A stretch of 64,000 nucleotides of DNA from Agarivorans aestuarii (GCF_019670125.1 NZ_AP023033.1:1434501-1498500); one strand, 5' to 3'. Numbered from the stretch's first letter, positions 42,243-51,746 are shown. Translations and numbers: made by a program. The notes: generated by a model not told the origin, from the letters alone.

Positions 42243-42329
42243 CTTATTTGACTCTATGCTGTTAGTGCTGGCGTGTAGAAAGCGTATTTAATCTTAATGA
42301 TATTTAGCCTGCTGGGTTTCTTAGGGTAA

Positions 42330-43292
42330 CTAAACATCACTAAACCGTTGGTTTAACTCTAAGGCCAGTACTTGTTTCGCTAAGCTTGAATTACTGGCAA
42401 AGAGTACGCCTTTTAGGTTCATAAAGCAGCTGGTTGGCTTGTTAAGTTCTAAGGCGTGGCCGTAGCTATCACTTACCCAAACGTCGCAACCTTGGGCTAT
42501 GCTCGAGCTAGCGGCAAAGTCCCAAATACTACCGCCACCCTGGGCGCGTTTCGCCAGTTTTAAATACAGGGCGTTAGGCTCGTTGATTACAGAGCAAGCG
42601 TTTACTACCGCTCCTGCGTCACTTTTTACTTGCAGTTTAGAATAGCCAAGCTGCTTGGCAAGCTGTTCTAACTGCTGTTCAAGTTGCTCAAAATAAGGGA
42701 GTTTAAGGCTGCTTCTATCGCAATAAAAGTTTAGCGAGGTGGAGCTTAAGTCACTCATATTGCTGGGTGTTTTTTGCTCAAACGCTAGCTGTTGTTTAAA
42801 GCTGTAGTGTTGCTGGGAGTTAGGGTTAAAGTAGCTGTGGTAGAGTGTGTCTTTATAGGGGAGGTAGCATACGCCCAGAAGTGCTTGGCCAGCTTTATTC
42901 ACTAAGGCTATTGATACCGCACAACCATCGCCGCCTTCGATGAAGGGCAGGGTGCCATCTAAGGGGTCGATTGCCCAAAAAGCTTCACTGCTAAACCGCG
43001 GGTGCCGTGTTAAATCGAAGCCTTCGGTGTTTTCTTCGGCGAGAGTCGCTAGTTGATGCAACTGAGTGATTGGCTTAAGCGTGTTTAAAATTATCCTTTC
43101 ACAGTGTCGGTCTACCTCAGTAACCACCTGTGCACTTAAACTTAAATCTTGAGATTTGTGTTCTACTTTTAGCTGCCCTCTTGGGTAGCTGGCAATGTAT
43201 TTGCCAGCTTGTTTGGCCGCAGTTATGGCTAAGTCTACAAACTGCTGCATTTGAGTTGTGCTAAAAGGGCAGTTTATCTTGGGCTCAGTCAT
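42330..43292 (-). CDS. Inositol-monophosphatase family phosphatase
   Basis: Mg-dependent phosphatase of 320 residues. Seen metal-binding motifs are ATLAEENTEGFD, AIDPLDGTLPFIEGG and the C-terminal GGSIWDFAASSSIA, all intact. Members act on inositol phosphates, 3'-phosphoadenosine phosphate (CysQ/BPNT1) or sugar phosphates; FIEGGDGCAVSIALV leans to the CysQ/BPNT side but is not decisive. The ATG at 43292 has AGGA at 7-base spacing and overlaps the stop of the upstream kinase gene by 8 bases, so the two are coupled. Confidence 0.88.
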   Translation of the reverse strand: MTEPKINCPFSTTQMQQFVDLAITAAKQAGKYIASYPRGQLKVEHKSQDLSLSAQVVTEVDRHCERIILNTLKPITQLHQLATLAEENTEGFDLTRHPRFSSEAFWAIDPLDGTLPFIEGGDGCAVSIALVNKAGQALLGVCYLPYKDTLYHSYFNPNSQQHYSFKQQLAFEQKTPSNMSDLSSTSLNFYCDRSSLKLPYFEQLEQQLEQLAKQLGYSKLQVKSDAGAVVNACSVINEPNALYLKLAKRAQGGGSIWDFAASSSIAQGCDVWVSDSYGHALELNKPTSCFMNLKGVLFASNSSLAKQVLALELNQRFSDV

Positions 43293-44283
43293 TATCATTT
43301 CCTGCCAATATCTTGAGCGCTAATTGGGTTTGCTGGTGGCTGTAACTATTTAGTTTCCAGTGACCGGGGCTCCAGCCTTGGAGAAAACGTTCAAAGTCAG
43401 CCCAAGCAAACGGATATAAGTCACGCCATTGTTGCTCTAGCTTTGCGAAGTTAATATCAGGAATCGCATAGTGTTCAAGGGCTTGTTGTAGCATTTTGAA
43501 ATAGTCGTTAAGAATGTTTTGTTGCTGCTCAAAGCACTGCTGCTCACTAAGGCAACTACCTATGAATAAGGCCAAGTCTTGGATGCCACAACCCCTACCT
43601 ACGTATTGAAAATCCACTGCAGCTACCTGGCTTAGTGTTCGATTAAAGCAAAAGTTAGCCAGCTTGGCATCTCCATGAATAAGGCAAAAATAGTCACTTG
43701 ATTGTAAGTGTTGATCTATCGCCGACGCTGCTTGTTTAAGAGGTGACTCGGCCATAGCGGCGAGCTCGTCGGGGCGAGTGGCTAAATGCCAGTAGCTCCC
43801 TTGTGACCAAAGTGAAGAGGCTGAACGTTGCATAAAACGGGCATGAAAATAGGCTAACCATCGGATACAAACTAAAGCTTGCTTGAAGTCTACTTGTTGC
43901 CTTACTTCGCTGTAACCTAAGGTATGTAAGTCTTCCAATACAATGCTTTGCTGGTCATCATGCTGGCTTGAATCGATAAGTTGGGGCATATAACAGTGCT
44001 GGTCACAATCTCGGGCGAACTGTTGGTACCATGCCAACTCAACTTGGTACGAGTGAACTTTACGTTGGTGTGAGAGAGCGGTATTCCATCCTCGCGGATG
44101 TTTCGTTTGCTCTGGAAAAGTTATGTTTTTCACTACCAAGCTTGGGCGAATAGCTTGTTCGAATTTTACTCTAAGTAGTTCGCCATAGCCTCCCCAGAGG
44201 GATTGAATAGTCATTACCTCAGAAATGCTGCCAGCTTGATTTAGTTGCTTAAGTTTTGCTTGTTGTCGTTCAGATAAAGACAT
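43285..44283 (-). CDS. Ecdysteroid-kinase/aminoglycoside-phosphotransferase-like kinase
   Basis: Protein of 332 residues with the APH/EcKinase fold: VVKNITFPEQ strand with a catalytic-type Lys, YQVELAWYQQFA, VLEDLHTLGY, the catalytic loop CLIHGDAKLANFCFN and the metal Asp in AAVDFQYVGRGCGIQD. It phosphorylates a small molecule, unknown here. The overlapping downstream phosphatase suggests the pair acts on one phosphorylated metabolite, which is inference. Confidence 0.87.
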   Translation of the reverse strand: MSLSERQQAKLKQLNQAGSISEVMTIQSLWGGYGELLRVKFEQAIRPSLVVKNITFPEQTKHPRGWNTALSHQRKVHSYQVELAWYQQFARDCDQHCYMPQLIDSSQHDDQQSIVLEDLHTLGYSEVRQQVDFKQALVCIRWLAYFHARFMQRSASSLWSQGSYWHLATRPDELAAMAESPLKQAASAIDQHLQSSDYFCLIHGDAKLANFCFNRTLSQVAAVDFQYVGRGCGIQDLALFIGSCLSEQQCFEQQQNILNDYFKMLQQALEHYAIPDINFAKLEQQWRDLYPFAWADFERFLQGWSPGHWKLNSYSHQQTQLALKILAGNDND

Positions 44284-44555
44284 TAAAATAGTGCTGTTTG
44301 GTATGAATGCTCATGGTACGACAAGCGAGTTGACGTATCGAGTTTTTCACTAAGGTTTTTGAGCGAGATAATCTTGCCTAACTGCGTTTTGTTGGTATTT
44401 ATAGTATAAGAATATTGACCAACTTATCAGATTTTGCCTTATCCCTGTTTATTAACGATTTTTCAGCCATATTATGTGACCATCTTGGCATCGAAATCTA
44501 GGCAAATAAATTAGTATACGAGCGGTAAATTTAGCCTAGGAGGGCGATTTCAACC

Positions 44556-47500
44556 ATGCCCCAAATGGACAGTTTTGCTAAGCGTTTGTCGATTGATTGG
44601 CAGCGTACCTTAGGGGGAGCAACCAGCTTTAGTTTCTTTCAAAGCTCGGATCCCGACAATTTGGCCCGTTGCACCTCTGATTTTGCAGAACAACAGGGCG
44701 CTCCTCTATACATGATAAGCCTTAATAATTTGAGTGCTTACTCCCCCTATAGCTCGCTATTTGCCTTACTTATCCGCCGTTTTGAACAATCCCATTTAAG
44801 TGCAGAAGAGCTTGCGGCCAGCGTGACCGACTTTGTTCCGCTGCAGCAAAACTTATGCGCAATGCTTAAAGGCGAACGCTTTGAACGCAGTGAGCTGGTG
44901 TTGGTAGATGATCTTTATTTCGAGCAGCAGTCTATTGAAAAAGCGATTATTGCTTTAGTTGCTAAGTTATTTGTAGAGCCCGCTATTGTGGTGGTAAGTG
45001 GTTGGCACTTTGCCTCTGCTTCGGCGATTAAAATGTTGCAAGCCTTGGTTTCTAGTGAACTTAGTATTCCAGTTTTAGTGCTGACTTCTGTTGATACCCA
45101 ATATGCTCTGGCTAATCGCCAAGACGATGAAGCCTGGGAAGGCTTCTTAGATTGGCTCGATGACACTACATTGTTGCATAACTTGCCTATTAGCCAATCA
45201 CCATTAAAAGTACATTGGCATTATCGAGACTGTGTAAAAAGTGCAGAGTTACTAGTTGCAGAGAACATCGCGTTTATGGCGTGGCCGGAGGCCGAAGTTG
45301 CTGCCCGCTTAATGCTAGAAACTGCAGATTTAGAAAGTAGTTTAAAAGTAAGGCTACAGTTATTCTTGGCAGAAGCTTTGTTGTATCAAGGTGAATTAAA
45401 TGCAGCTGTGACCGAATTAGAACTTCTTCAAGTTTTCCAAGAGTCTTTAAACAATACTTACGACAAGGTGCGCTTGTTAAATTTGCTCAGCGTTACCTTG
45501 GTGCAACAGCAAAGTTTTGAAGAAGCAATGCAATGCTCAGAAGCGGCCTTAGAGCTCGCTGGACAAGCCACAAATGGTCATTTGGTGGCGCAATCCTTGT
45601 TCGTAAACTTTTATGCTCATGATAAATCATCTACGCCGCTAAAATTGGCTGAATTTGCCCATTTAGACAGTGAGCTGCAGCAATACAACATGGACTGCTC
45701 ACGGCTGTATGCCTTGCGCAACTATTACACCTATTTGCGTTTTTACGAAGATTTAGATTCAAGCATTGCTTTAGATTTTACTCAAAAGGCGGTAAAGCTA
45801 GCGCGCCGTATTGGCCACCGACAAGGTATCGCTGCCAGCTACCATAGCAAAGGCATTATTTATTCTTATATTAGCCGTTACCACGCCACCTTCCGCTGTT
45901 TTGGTATTAGCTCGCGTATTCGAGAAGAGCTTGGTGAAGCCAGTGAGCGGGTACGCATGTATAACGGCACCGGCTACTTTAATACTCTTTTAGAGAAATA
46001 TCCTGAAGCCCAAGAACAGTACTTGGCTGCTTACGATATTGCCCGGCACACCGGTGATTACTCTGAGCTGGTAGTGACCTTGTATAACTTTGCCTGGTTA
46101 TACTTTTGCACCCGCGATTACCAACAAGCCTGTGATGTATTGGAGCAATTGGTAAGAATTTGTCGAATTAGACAAATGACTCACTTCCCCTTTAGAAACC
46201 TCTACGACGTATTTAGCTTAAAGGGTTTTTGTCATTCTAAACTTGGCGAGCGTGCTCGCGCCCAGCAATGTTTAGAGCGTATGCAAGGTTTGCCTTTTAA
46301 GCCCTCTGGCACCGGTGCATTTTTAAAAGCCTTGTTGCAAGGTGCGCTTGAAGTGGTAGATGGTCGCTTAAATAAAGCCGAAGAAATATTCGAAGAAGCG
46401 CCTGCCTTACTTGGTGAAGTGGTCGACATGGACAGCCGTTTGTTGCCGCAGTGCAGCACCGAGTTGTTAGAAGTGTATAGCCGCCGCGGTAAATGGGAAG
46501 CCTGTGATAACTTGCTGAACAATAGTCTAGCCATGTGCGAAGTGCTTATTTTGCCGCGATTCACCGAAATCTTTAACAGTATTAGAAACATCATTGATAA
46601 GCGCCAAGTATTTTACGCCAAAGACATTGGCAGCTATAAGCTAGCGTCAATTCATCTCAATCTTGATGATTTAGTACGCAGTGCTAAACAAGATACTCAG
46701 CTTCGCCAAGTGCAGCAGCGCTTAAGAGAAATGCAGCTCATTAGCCGCATGCAATCGTTGCCTGAACGCTTTGAAAGCACCGTAGATTTAGCGGTTGAAA
46801 GCTTAAAGCTGGTTTGTGGTAATTTCACTGTGCAAGTGGGAATGGTGCACCACCTAGCGGGTGACGCTTGGGAAGAATGGGCGCATGTAGGTAAATTGCT
46901 AAGCAAAGAACAAGTAGAGCAATATTTAGCACATGTGAAAGACAACCAGAGTACTTGGATAAACAATAGCTTTAGCTCAAAAGGTGAAGATGGTAAACGT
47001 GCTACTTATAACTCGGTTGCTTGCTTACCAATATTTGTAGATGAACATTTATATGGCGCGTTAACCCTTTGTAACTTCAACAGTAATCGTTATTTTGACC
47101 GCCAAGATCAAGATACACTTAATTTAATTAGCCGCCAGTTAGGCAGCCAATTACAGCAGCTTAAGCACCGAGAAAACCTGCTTAAGATGTCTACAACCGA
47201 CTCGCTTACAGGGCTGCTAAACCGACAAGCATTGTTAGCACGCTTAGAGCAAGAACTGGTGATGTTTGAGCAGCAGGCTGGCACCTATCACTGTTCTTTG
47301 GCTTACATCGATTTAGATAACTTTAAAATTGTAAACGATTTGCTAGGCCACGATGTTGGCGATAAAGTGCTTTCGGCTTTCTCTGATTTGTTAGTCGACA
47401 CCATGCGCGCTGGCGATATTGTTGCCCGTTGGGGCGGTGATGAATTTGTGGTGGTTTTCCCCAGTGCCAAACACGACCAAGCAAAGCTCACTGCTGAACG

Positions 47501-47756
47501 CTTGTTGGCCAACCTGCACAAGAAAAATTATTTTAAAGAGCAGTTACGTGCTTGGGCAGAAAAACCAGAGTTGGTGGACAACTTACCCGATCTTAGTTGC
47601 TCAATCGGTATTACCGATTGTGGTGGCGTAGAGCACAATGATTTAAACGAAGATTGGTTACTTAAACAAGCTGACCGTGCCCTATATCGCGCGAAAGCCG
47701 AAGGCAAAGGGCGGGTGAGTGTTATGAGTTTAAGCAAAGAGTTTGAGCTGGACTAA
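44556..47756 (+). CDS. Large TPR-GAF-GGDEF diguanylate cyclase with a MalT-like N-terminus
   Basis: Protein of 1066 residues. The N-terminal 230 residues resemble the ATPase module of MalT/LuxR-type proteins, with a Walker-B-like LVLVDDLYF (Asp118-Asp119) but no P-loop. A long TPR region (about 255-650) follows, then a GAF-like domain (about 725-870) and a C-terminal GGDEF domain. GGDEF is intact at 960-964, with the inhibitory I-site RAGD at 951-954, five residues ahead. It probably makes c-di-GMP in response to a ligand or partner read by the TPR and GAF parts. No membrane segment is seen. A single-gene unit ending in a strong terminator. Confidence 0.9.
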   Translation: MPQMDSFAKRLSIDWQRTLGGATSFSFFQSSDPDNLARCTSDFAEQQGAPLYMISLNNLSAYSPYSSLFALLIRRFEQSHLSAEELAASVTDFVPLQQNLCAMLKGERFERSELVLVDDLYFEQQSIEKAIIALVAKLFVEPAIVVVSGWHFASASAIKMLQALVSSELSIPVLVLTSVDTQYALANRQDDEAWEGFLDWLDDTTLLHNLPISQSPLKVHWHYRDCVKSAELLVAENIAFMAWPEAEVAARLMLETADLESSLKVRLQLFLAEALLYQGELNAAVTELELLQVFQESLNNTYDKVRLLNLLSVTLVQQQSFEEAMQCSEAALELAGQATNGHLVAQSLFVNFYAHDKSSTPLKLAEFAHLDSELQQYNMDCSRLYALRNYYTYLRFYEDLDSSIALDFTQKAVKLARRIGHRQGIAASYHSKGIIYSYISRYHATFRCFGISSRIREELGEASERVRMYNGTGYFNTLLEKYPEAQEQYLAAYDIARHTGDYSELVVTLYNFAWLYFCTRDYQQACDVLEQLVRICRIRQMTHFPFRNLYDVFSLKGFCHSKLGERARAQQCLERMQGLPFKPSGTGAFLKALLQGALEVVDGRLNKAEEIFEEAPALLGEVVDMDSRLLPQCSTELLEVYSRRGKWEACDNLLNNSLAMCEVLILPRFTEIFNSIRNIIDKRQVFYAKDIGSYKLASIHLNLDDLVRSAKQDTQLRQVQQRLREMQLISRMQSLPERFESTVDLAVESLKLVCGNFTVQVGMVHHLAGDAWEEWAHVGKLLSKEQVEQYLAHVKDNQSTWINNSFSSKGEDGKRATYNSVACLPIFVDEHLYGALTLCNFNSNRYFDRQDQDTLNLISRQLGSQLQQLKHRENLLKMSTTDSLTGLLNRQALLARLEQELVMFEQQAGTYHCSLAYIDLDNFKIVNDLLGHDVGDKVLSAFSDLLVDTMRAGDIVARWGGDEFVVVFPSAKHDQAKLTAERLLANLHKKNYFKEQLRAWAEKPELVDNLPDLSCSIGITDCGGVEHNDLNEDWLLKQADRALYRAKAEGKGRVSVMSLSKEFELD

Positions 47757-47774
47757 ATAAAACAGTATTGCGAG

Positions 47775-47803
47775 AAAGCGCTGGTAAACCCCAGCGCTTT
47801 TTT
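47775..47803 (+). terminator. Intrinsic terminator of the GGDEF gene
   Basis: AAAGCGCTGG and CCAGCGCTTT form a 10-bp stem with a 6-nt loop, followed by TTT, 18 bp past the stop codon. Confidence 0.88.
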
Positions 47804-47810
47804 ATTGCCT

Positions 47811-47973
47811 AATATCAATCACACCAAGTTAGTGATCAGAAATAACGCAGGAAAATACTCGAGAATAAGGCAGGATTTTTCGATAAGTAGTTAATCTACA
47901 ATCAAAAATTTTAACGCAGTTATCGAGTATTTTAACCAGGTAGAATGAACAGTTACTTGGTACGATTGGTATA
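47811..47973. repeat. Long imperfect palindrome, ERIC/MITE-like intergenic repeat
   Basis: About 163 bp whose two halves are near reverse complements. The left end reads CAATCACACCAAGTTAGTG and the right end, reversed, CAATCGTACCAAGTAACTG. Inner arms AAAATACTCGA (47852-47862) and TCGAGTATTTT (47923-47933) pair perfectly. It has no coding capacity. Its terminal CCAATC type ends resemble a palindromic repeat I recall as common between genes in Vibrio and Shewanella. It sits between the terminator and the next promoter, as such elements do. I see only one copy in this window. Confidence 0.7.
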
Positions 47974-48043
47974 ACGACTTGCCAAAGCTTATGACTAGAC
48001 ACTAGAGTGAGCTTTCTTGGAAAAGATTTAAGGGATGTAAAGC

Positions 48044-49054
48044 GTGAAGTTATTGGTAAAGCTGTTGATTTTGGCTGCGGTTGGCTTAGTCATCGCCTGT
48101 AGTTCGTCGGATAAAGAGTACCAAAATAACCATCTTGAGCCGATCGCTAAAAACCCCTTTAAGTTCTTCTATGTTCGTTATTTTGGTGATACTCGTTGGT
48201 CTGATCAAGCTGCCGAAGCTTACCGCGTACCACGCCAAGATGTTGATCTAGAGCTACTTAAAGATGAGCACGCAGGTACAAAGGTGACTTGGTTAGGTCA
48301 TTCTAGTTTCTTAGTACAACTGCCAGAGTTGACCTTTCTTACTGACCCGGTTTTTAGTGAACGGGTATCGCCTGTGAGCTTCGCTGGGCCAAAGCGTTTG
48401 GTGCCACTCACCTTTAATCCAGAAGACTTACCCAAGGTTGATTTTGTAGTGATTTCTCACAATCACTATGATCACTTGGATAAAAAAGCCATTAAACACT
48501 TTGGTAATTCTACTCATTATTTTGTGCCAGAAGGCTTAGGTATTTGGTTTGAAAAAATGGATATTAAACCAAGTAATATTACTGAATTGCCTTGGTGGGG
48601 CTCGCAGCAAAAAGGCGAGGCCTTAATCACTGCTACGCCTAGCCAACATTGGTCGGCACGCGGCTTGTTTGATCGCAATAAAAGCCACTGGGCGAGTTGG
48701 TTGATTGAGTTTAAAGGTAAGCGTTATTGGTTTGCAGGAGATACAGGCTATAACCCCTATGACTTTAAAGAAATAGGTGAGCGAGCGGAAGAAATCGATT
48801 TGGCCTTTATTCCTATTGGTGCTTACTCACCGCGTGGTTTTATGAAAGATCAACACGTTAACGTGCCTGAGGCGATTAAAGTTCACCAAGATGTAAAAGC
48901 TAAACTGTCGATTGGCATGCACTGGGGAACTTATCCTCTTACGGCAGAACCGGTAATGGAGCCCGCCGAGTTGTTAGAAGACCTAAGTAGCAAACAAGCC
49001 GCGTCGGCACCGTTTATTACAATGAAAATGGGCGAGACCTTATTATTGGATTAG
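48044..49054 (+). CDS. Metallo-beta-lactamase-fold lipoprotein (NAPE-PLD/UlaG-like)
   Basis: Protein of 336 residues with a lipoprotein signal (lipobox VIAC, Cys19). The MBL hydrolase motif HxHxDH is HNHYDH at 139-144, with further ligands in SQHWSAR, FAGDTGY and GMHWGTY. The pattern GHSSFLVQ and GPKRLVPLTF is typical of the NAPE-phospholipase-D-like group, which hydrolyses phosphodiesters. It is probably anchored in the outer or inner membrane facing the periplasm. The start is GTG at 48044 with AAGGGA upstream. Confidence 0.88.
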   Translation: MKLLVKLLILAAVGLVIACSSSDKEYQNNHLEPIAKNPFKFFYVRYFGDTRWSDQAAEAYRVPRQDVDLELLKDEHAGTKVTWLGHSSFLVQLPELTFLTDPVFSERVSPVSFAGPKRLVPLTFNPEDLPKVDFVVISHNHYDHLDKKAIKHFGNSTHYFVPEGLGIWFEKMDIKPSNITELPWWGSQQKGEALITATPSQHWSARGLFDRNKSHWASWLIEFKGKRYWFAGDTGYNPYDFKEIGERAEEIDLAFIPIGAYSPRGFMKDQHVNVPEAIKVHQDVKAKLSIGMHWGTYPLTAEPVMEPAELLEDLSSKQAASAPFITMKMGETLLLD

Positions 49055-49078
49055 GGTTATACCGCTAAATTAACCCTA
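49052..49078. terminator. Stem-loop between convergent genes
   Basis: TAGGGTTA (overlapping the MBL stop codon) and TAACCCTA pair across an 11-nt loop, between the convergent MBL and GH8 genes. There is no clear T run, so strength is uncertain. Confidence 0.5.
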
Positions 49079-49088
49079 GAACTTAAGC

Positions 49089-50468
49089 CTAATTTAGTGC
49101 CGGTTTATAGGTATTCCCTGTGAGAGTAAGTGCATATAAAGCCGAAAGCGCCATGCCGTAGTAATCGTTATTGGCGTTTTCATAACCGTTAGCCCCAATG
49201 TTCCAAGGCAGGCTGCCATTTAAGGTTTCATCAACCCAATGCTCGGTGTAATTGTTAGCATTGTCTGGATACCAGTTATAGAGCATTGCCGCTACTGCAA
49301 ATCCTCCAGAGAAAGAACGGCCGTTATAACCAGCGGAGTTACCGGTTGCTTGGGAAATATCTGCTTTAATATCGGCAATGCCGCCATTATTGGAGTTGTT
49401 TACTAAGTCGTTGATTAAACGACGAGTCCAGTTTTGCGACTCACTGGTTCCATACCAGGCATAGTCCATGGTTACCCGCCAAGGAATGCGTGAGGCATCT
49501 GAGCCATAGTTAGTACTTCTGCCAGTTACCGCGCTTCCATCTAACTTCATCCAATCGGGAACAAAGGTTTTATCCCCATTTGAGCCAGCTTTTTGTTTGT
49601 CGAGTAATTTGCTGTAAAGATCACGCGCGGCCGAATTCCAGCGGTCATTGGCATTTTTCACCGAGCTGTCTACCGAAGCCACTTCAGCAAAGTAGCGGAA
49701 AAATGCGGGTATAGAATAAGAAGCATCGATTTCATCTTTACAAGGGTCGAAGTTAGATTTTTGATAAGGTTTCACCACCCATGTACCGCCGTCATCTGCG
49801 CACCAATGTAACCAGTTATCGTGCAGCTCATTAACTATGTGAATCGCCTCTGCGCGATAATCAATATCTGGGTTGTCCCATTTATCAGCGGCAACAAACA
49901 GTGCCATGGCGATATCAATATCACCATCAGTAGCTGGGCCACCGCCACCTGCACCAAAACAGGTTTGGTTTTGGCCAACAATGCCATAACAAATTTGGTT
50001 GGTTACTGGTGAGGCATTATTCCAGACTAACCAAGGCATTAAGTCTGCATTGTTATCATCTAAGGCTTTTCTATAAAACCGAAAGAGTTTATCGAAGCGA
50101 GTTTTGTCGTCGCCATAAGCGGTAACTAGCATTCCGTAACCCATTCCTTCAGAGGCTGTTGCGTAAGCATCTTTACTTACATTGCCGCTACCATCGCGCA
50201 GAGCTCCGCCAGAGCCCCATTTTACTCGCGCCATGTTAGTACCAGCGTCGACGATGTAGTTGTCGACAAAACGGTTATATATGGTGTTCAGTTCTGATGC
50301 GTTAATCGCAGTGTCGTTGGGTAGCAATATACCGCCCCAATAACCAGAATTGGCTAAATTCTGTTTACTTAATGCCGCACTGGCCGAAAAACTGGCGCAA
50401 TTTAACATCAATGCAGAGCCGATTATTGCGCAACTTAGCAATGGGCGCGTAGTTGAAAAAACTGTCAT
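49089..50468 (-). CDS. Secreted GH8 glycoside hydrolase (endoglucanase type)
   Basis: Protein of 459 residues with a signal peptide (about 1-32, ending in SASAAL) and one GH8 domain. The catalytic acid Glu107 lies in ATASEGMGYGM and the acidic pair at 181-183 lies in ATDGDIDIAMAL; RIPWRVTMDYAWYG and DYYGMALSALYAL are further family stretches. Family members hydrolyse cellulose, lichenan, xylan or chitosan; it is not in a bcs cluster, so a nutrient role is more likely than cellulose synthesis. No carbohydrate-binding module is present. A perfect LacI-type operator overlaps its promoter. Confidence 0.92.
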   Translation of the reverse strand: MTVFSTTRPLLSCAIIGSALMLNCASFSASAALSKQNLANSGYWGGILLPNDTAINASELNTIYNRFVDNYIVDAGTNMARVKWGSGGALRDGSGNVSKDAYATASEGMGYGMLVTAYGDDKTRFDKLFRFYRKALDDNNADLMPWLVWNNASPVTNQICYGIVGQNQTCFGAGGGGPATDGDIDIAMALFVAADKWDNPDIDYRAEAIHIVNELHDNWLHWCADDGGTWVVKPYQKSNFDPCKDEIDASYSIPAFFRYFAEVASVDSSVKNANDRWNSAARDLYSKLLDKQKAGSNGDKTFVPDWMKLDGSAVTGRSTNYGSDASRIPWRVTMDYAWYGTSESQNWTRRLINDLVNNSNNGGIADIKADISQATGNSAGYNGRSFSGGFAVAAMLYNWYPDNANNYTEHWVDETLNGSLPWNIGANGYENANNDYYGMALSALYALTLTGNTYKPALN

Positions 50469-50500
50469 TGTTCATCCTTACAATTGATCATTATTATTTT

Positions 50501-50514
50501 TGTTAGCGCTAACA
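50501..50514. promoter_or_regulatory. LacI-family operator of the GH8 gene
   Basis: TGTTAGCGCTAACA is a perfect 14-bp palindrome with the central CG of LacI/GalR-type operators. It lies directly after the putative -10 hexamer and 33 bp before the GH8 start codon, a repressing position. No LacI-type regulator is in the window. Confidence 0.8.
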
Positions 50515-50542
50515 GTGATAGTTTATATTTTGTGCTGATCAA
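50515..50542 (-). promoter_or_regulatory. Putative promoter of the GH8 gene
   Basis: On the minus strand a -35 hexamer TTGATC (50542-50537) and a -10 hexamer TATCAC (50520-50515) are 16 bp apart, directly ahead of the operator palindrome. The rest of the 394-bp gap up to the WYL gene is AT-rich and I see no other feature in it. Confidence 0.5.
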
Positions 50543-50862
50543 AAAGTGTTCAGGATGCGCTTTGGTCTTAGTGAATGTGATCTAGATGTGTGACATTGGT
50601 TGATAGTAATTTGTTAAGTTGTTGATAAAAAAGGATTGATTTATTTCATGGCCTTTGCTGGTTTTGAGAGGCTGGAAGCTATTTGCTAAAAAATAGTTAC
50701 TTAGCTTGCAAAAAAAAATAATTGTTCGCTTCGTCTTATAAGGGATTTTTTACTTTAAAATCGGTTTATATCACAGCTATTTTTATACCTAATCAAAATG
50801 ATTGCCTATGCCTAAAGTGCTTGTTAATATTTGGTTTTCAAGATGAACAGAGCGAAGTGAAA

Positions 50863-51738
50863 ATGGAGTTGAACGAACTAAACCATGGACAAAGAAGCCG
50901 ACTAGCTTTTATTGATTTTAGCCTAGAGTACTTTGGCGAAGTTAGTCGTGCCGACTTAATTAGTCGATTTAAAACAGGCCTTGCAGCTGCAACTCGTGAT
51001 TTAGCCAGCTATAAGCAACTTGCACCTAATAATGCTTTTTTAGACCATAAGGCGCGCAGGTATTTACGCAGAGATAAATTCTCTCCTTTGTTTTCTCATA
51101 ATCCCGAAGCGATCTTAACGGGGCTGTCTCATGGCTTTGGTGATGGCTTGTCGTTTCCTCTAGAGCCCAGCGATACCTGCTTTGATGCGGTGAGGTTGGT
51201 GCACCCAAAGGCCGATTATATTGCCTCGATTATGCGTGCTATTCATCACCGCGTGCCGTTAAAATGCAGCTACCTGTCTATATCGTCTGGCGAAAGCAGC
51301 CGAGAAATAGTGCCTCACAGTTTAGTGAACAATGGTCACCGTTGGCATGTTAGAGCTTTTGACAGAGTAAGTGGGAGCTTTAGAGATTTTGTATGTACTC
51401 GCTTTACCCAACTCGAAGTACTCGATCAGTCAATTGCTACGCTAGAAGCTCGTGATTATGACAAACAGTGGAATCACATTGTGGAGTTGGAGCTGGTGGC
51501 TCATCCAAGTTTGCAATACCCACAGGCTATTGAACTTGATTATGCGATGCATGAAGGGGCGCTTAAACTTGAAGTACGCGCTGCGTTGGCGGGGTATTTG
51601 TTACGCCAATGGAATGTTGATTGTTCAAAACAACACAGTTTGAGTGGTGGTGAATATCAATTAGCCTTAAAAGACAGCAAGGTATTGGCAAATGTATCTG
51701 GCTTAAGTATTGCGCCAGGTTGGCAGTCAGAGGATTAA
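50863..51738 (+). CDS. WYL-domain transcriptional regulator (BrxR/CapW-like)
   Basis: Protein of 291 residues. An N-terminal winged helix (HGQRSRLAFIDFSLEYFGEV, then SRADLISRFKTGLAAATRDL) is followed by a WYL domain (about 120-200, CSYLSISSGESSREIVPHSL and RWHVRAFDR) and a C-terminal extension. This layout matches the BrxR/CapW repressors that control BREX and CBASS phage-defence loci. Here no defence genes follow; the next gene is a small protein 9 bp downstream. The ATG at 50863 starts at the conserved N-terminus; the in-frame extension upstream is not typical. Confidence 0.87.
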   Translation: MELNELNHGQRSRLAFIDFSLEYFGEVSRADLISRFKTGLAAATRDLASYKQLAPNNAFLDHKARRYLRRDKFSPLFSHNPEAILTGLSHGFGDGLSFPLEPSDTCFDAVRLVHPKADYIASIMRAIHHRVPLKCSYLSISSGESSREIVPHSLVNNGHRWHVRAFDRVSGSFRDFVCTRFTQLEVLDQSIATLEARDYDKQWNHIVELELVAHPSLQYPQAIELDYAMHEGALKLEVRAALAGYLLRQWNVDCSKQHSLSGGEYQLALKDSKVLANVSGLSIAPGWQSED

Positions 51739-51746
51739 CAAGAACG

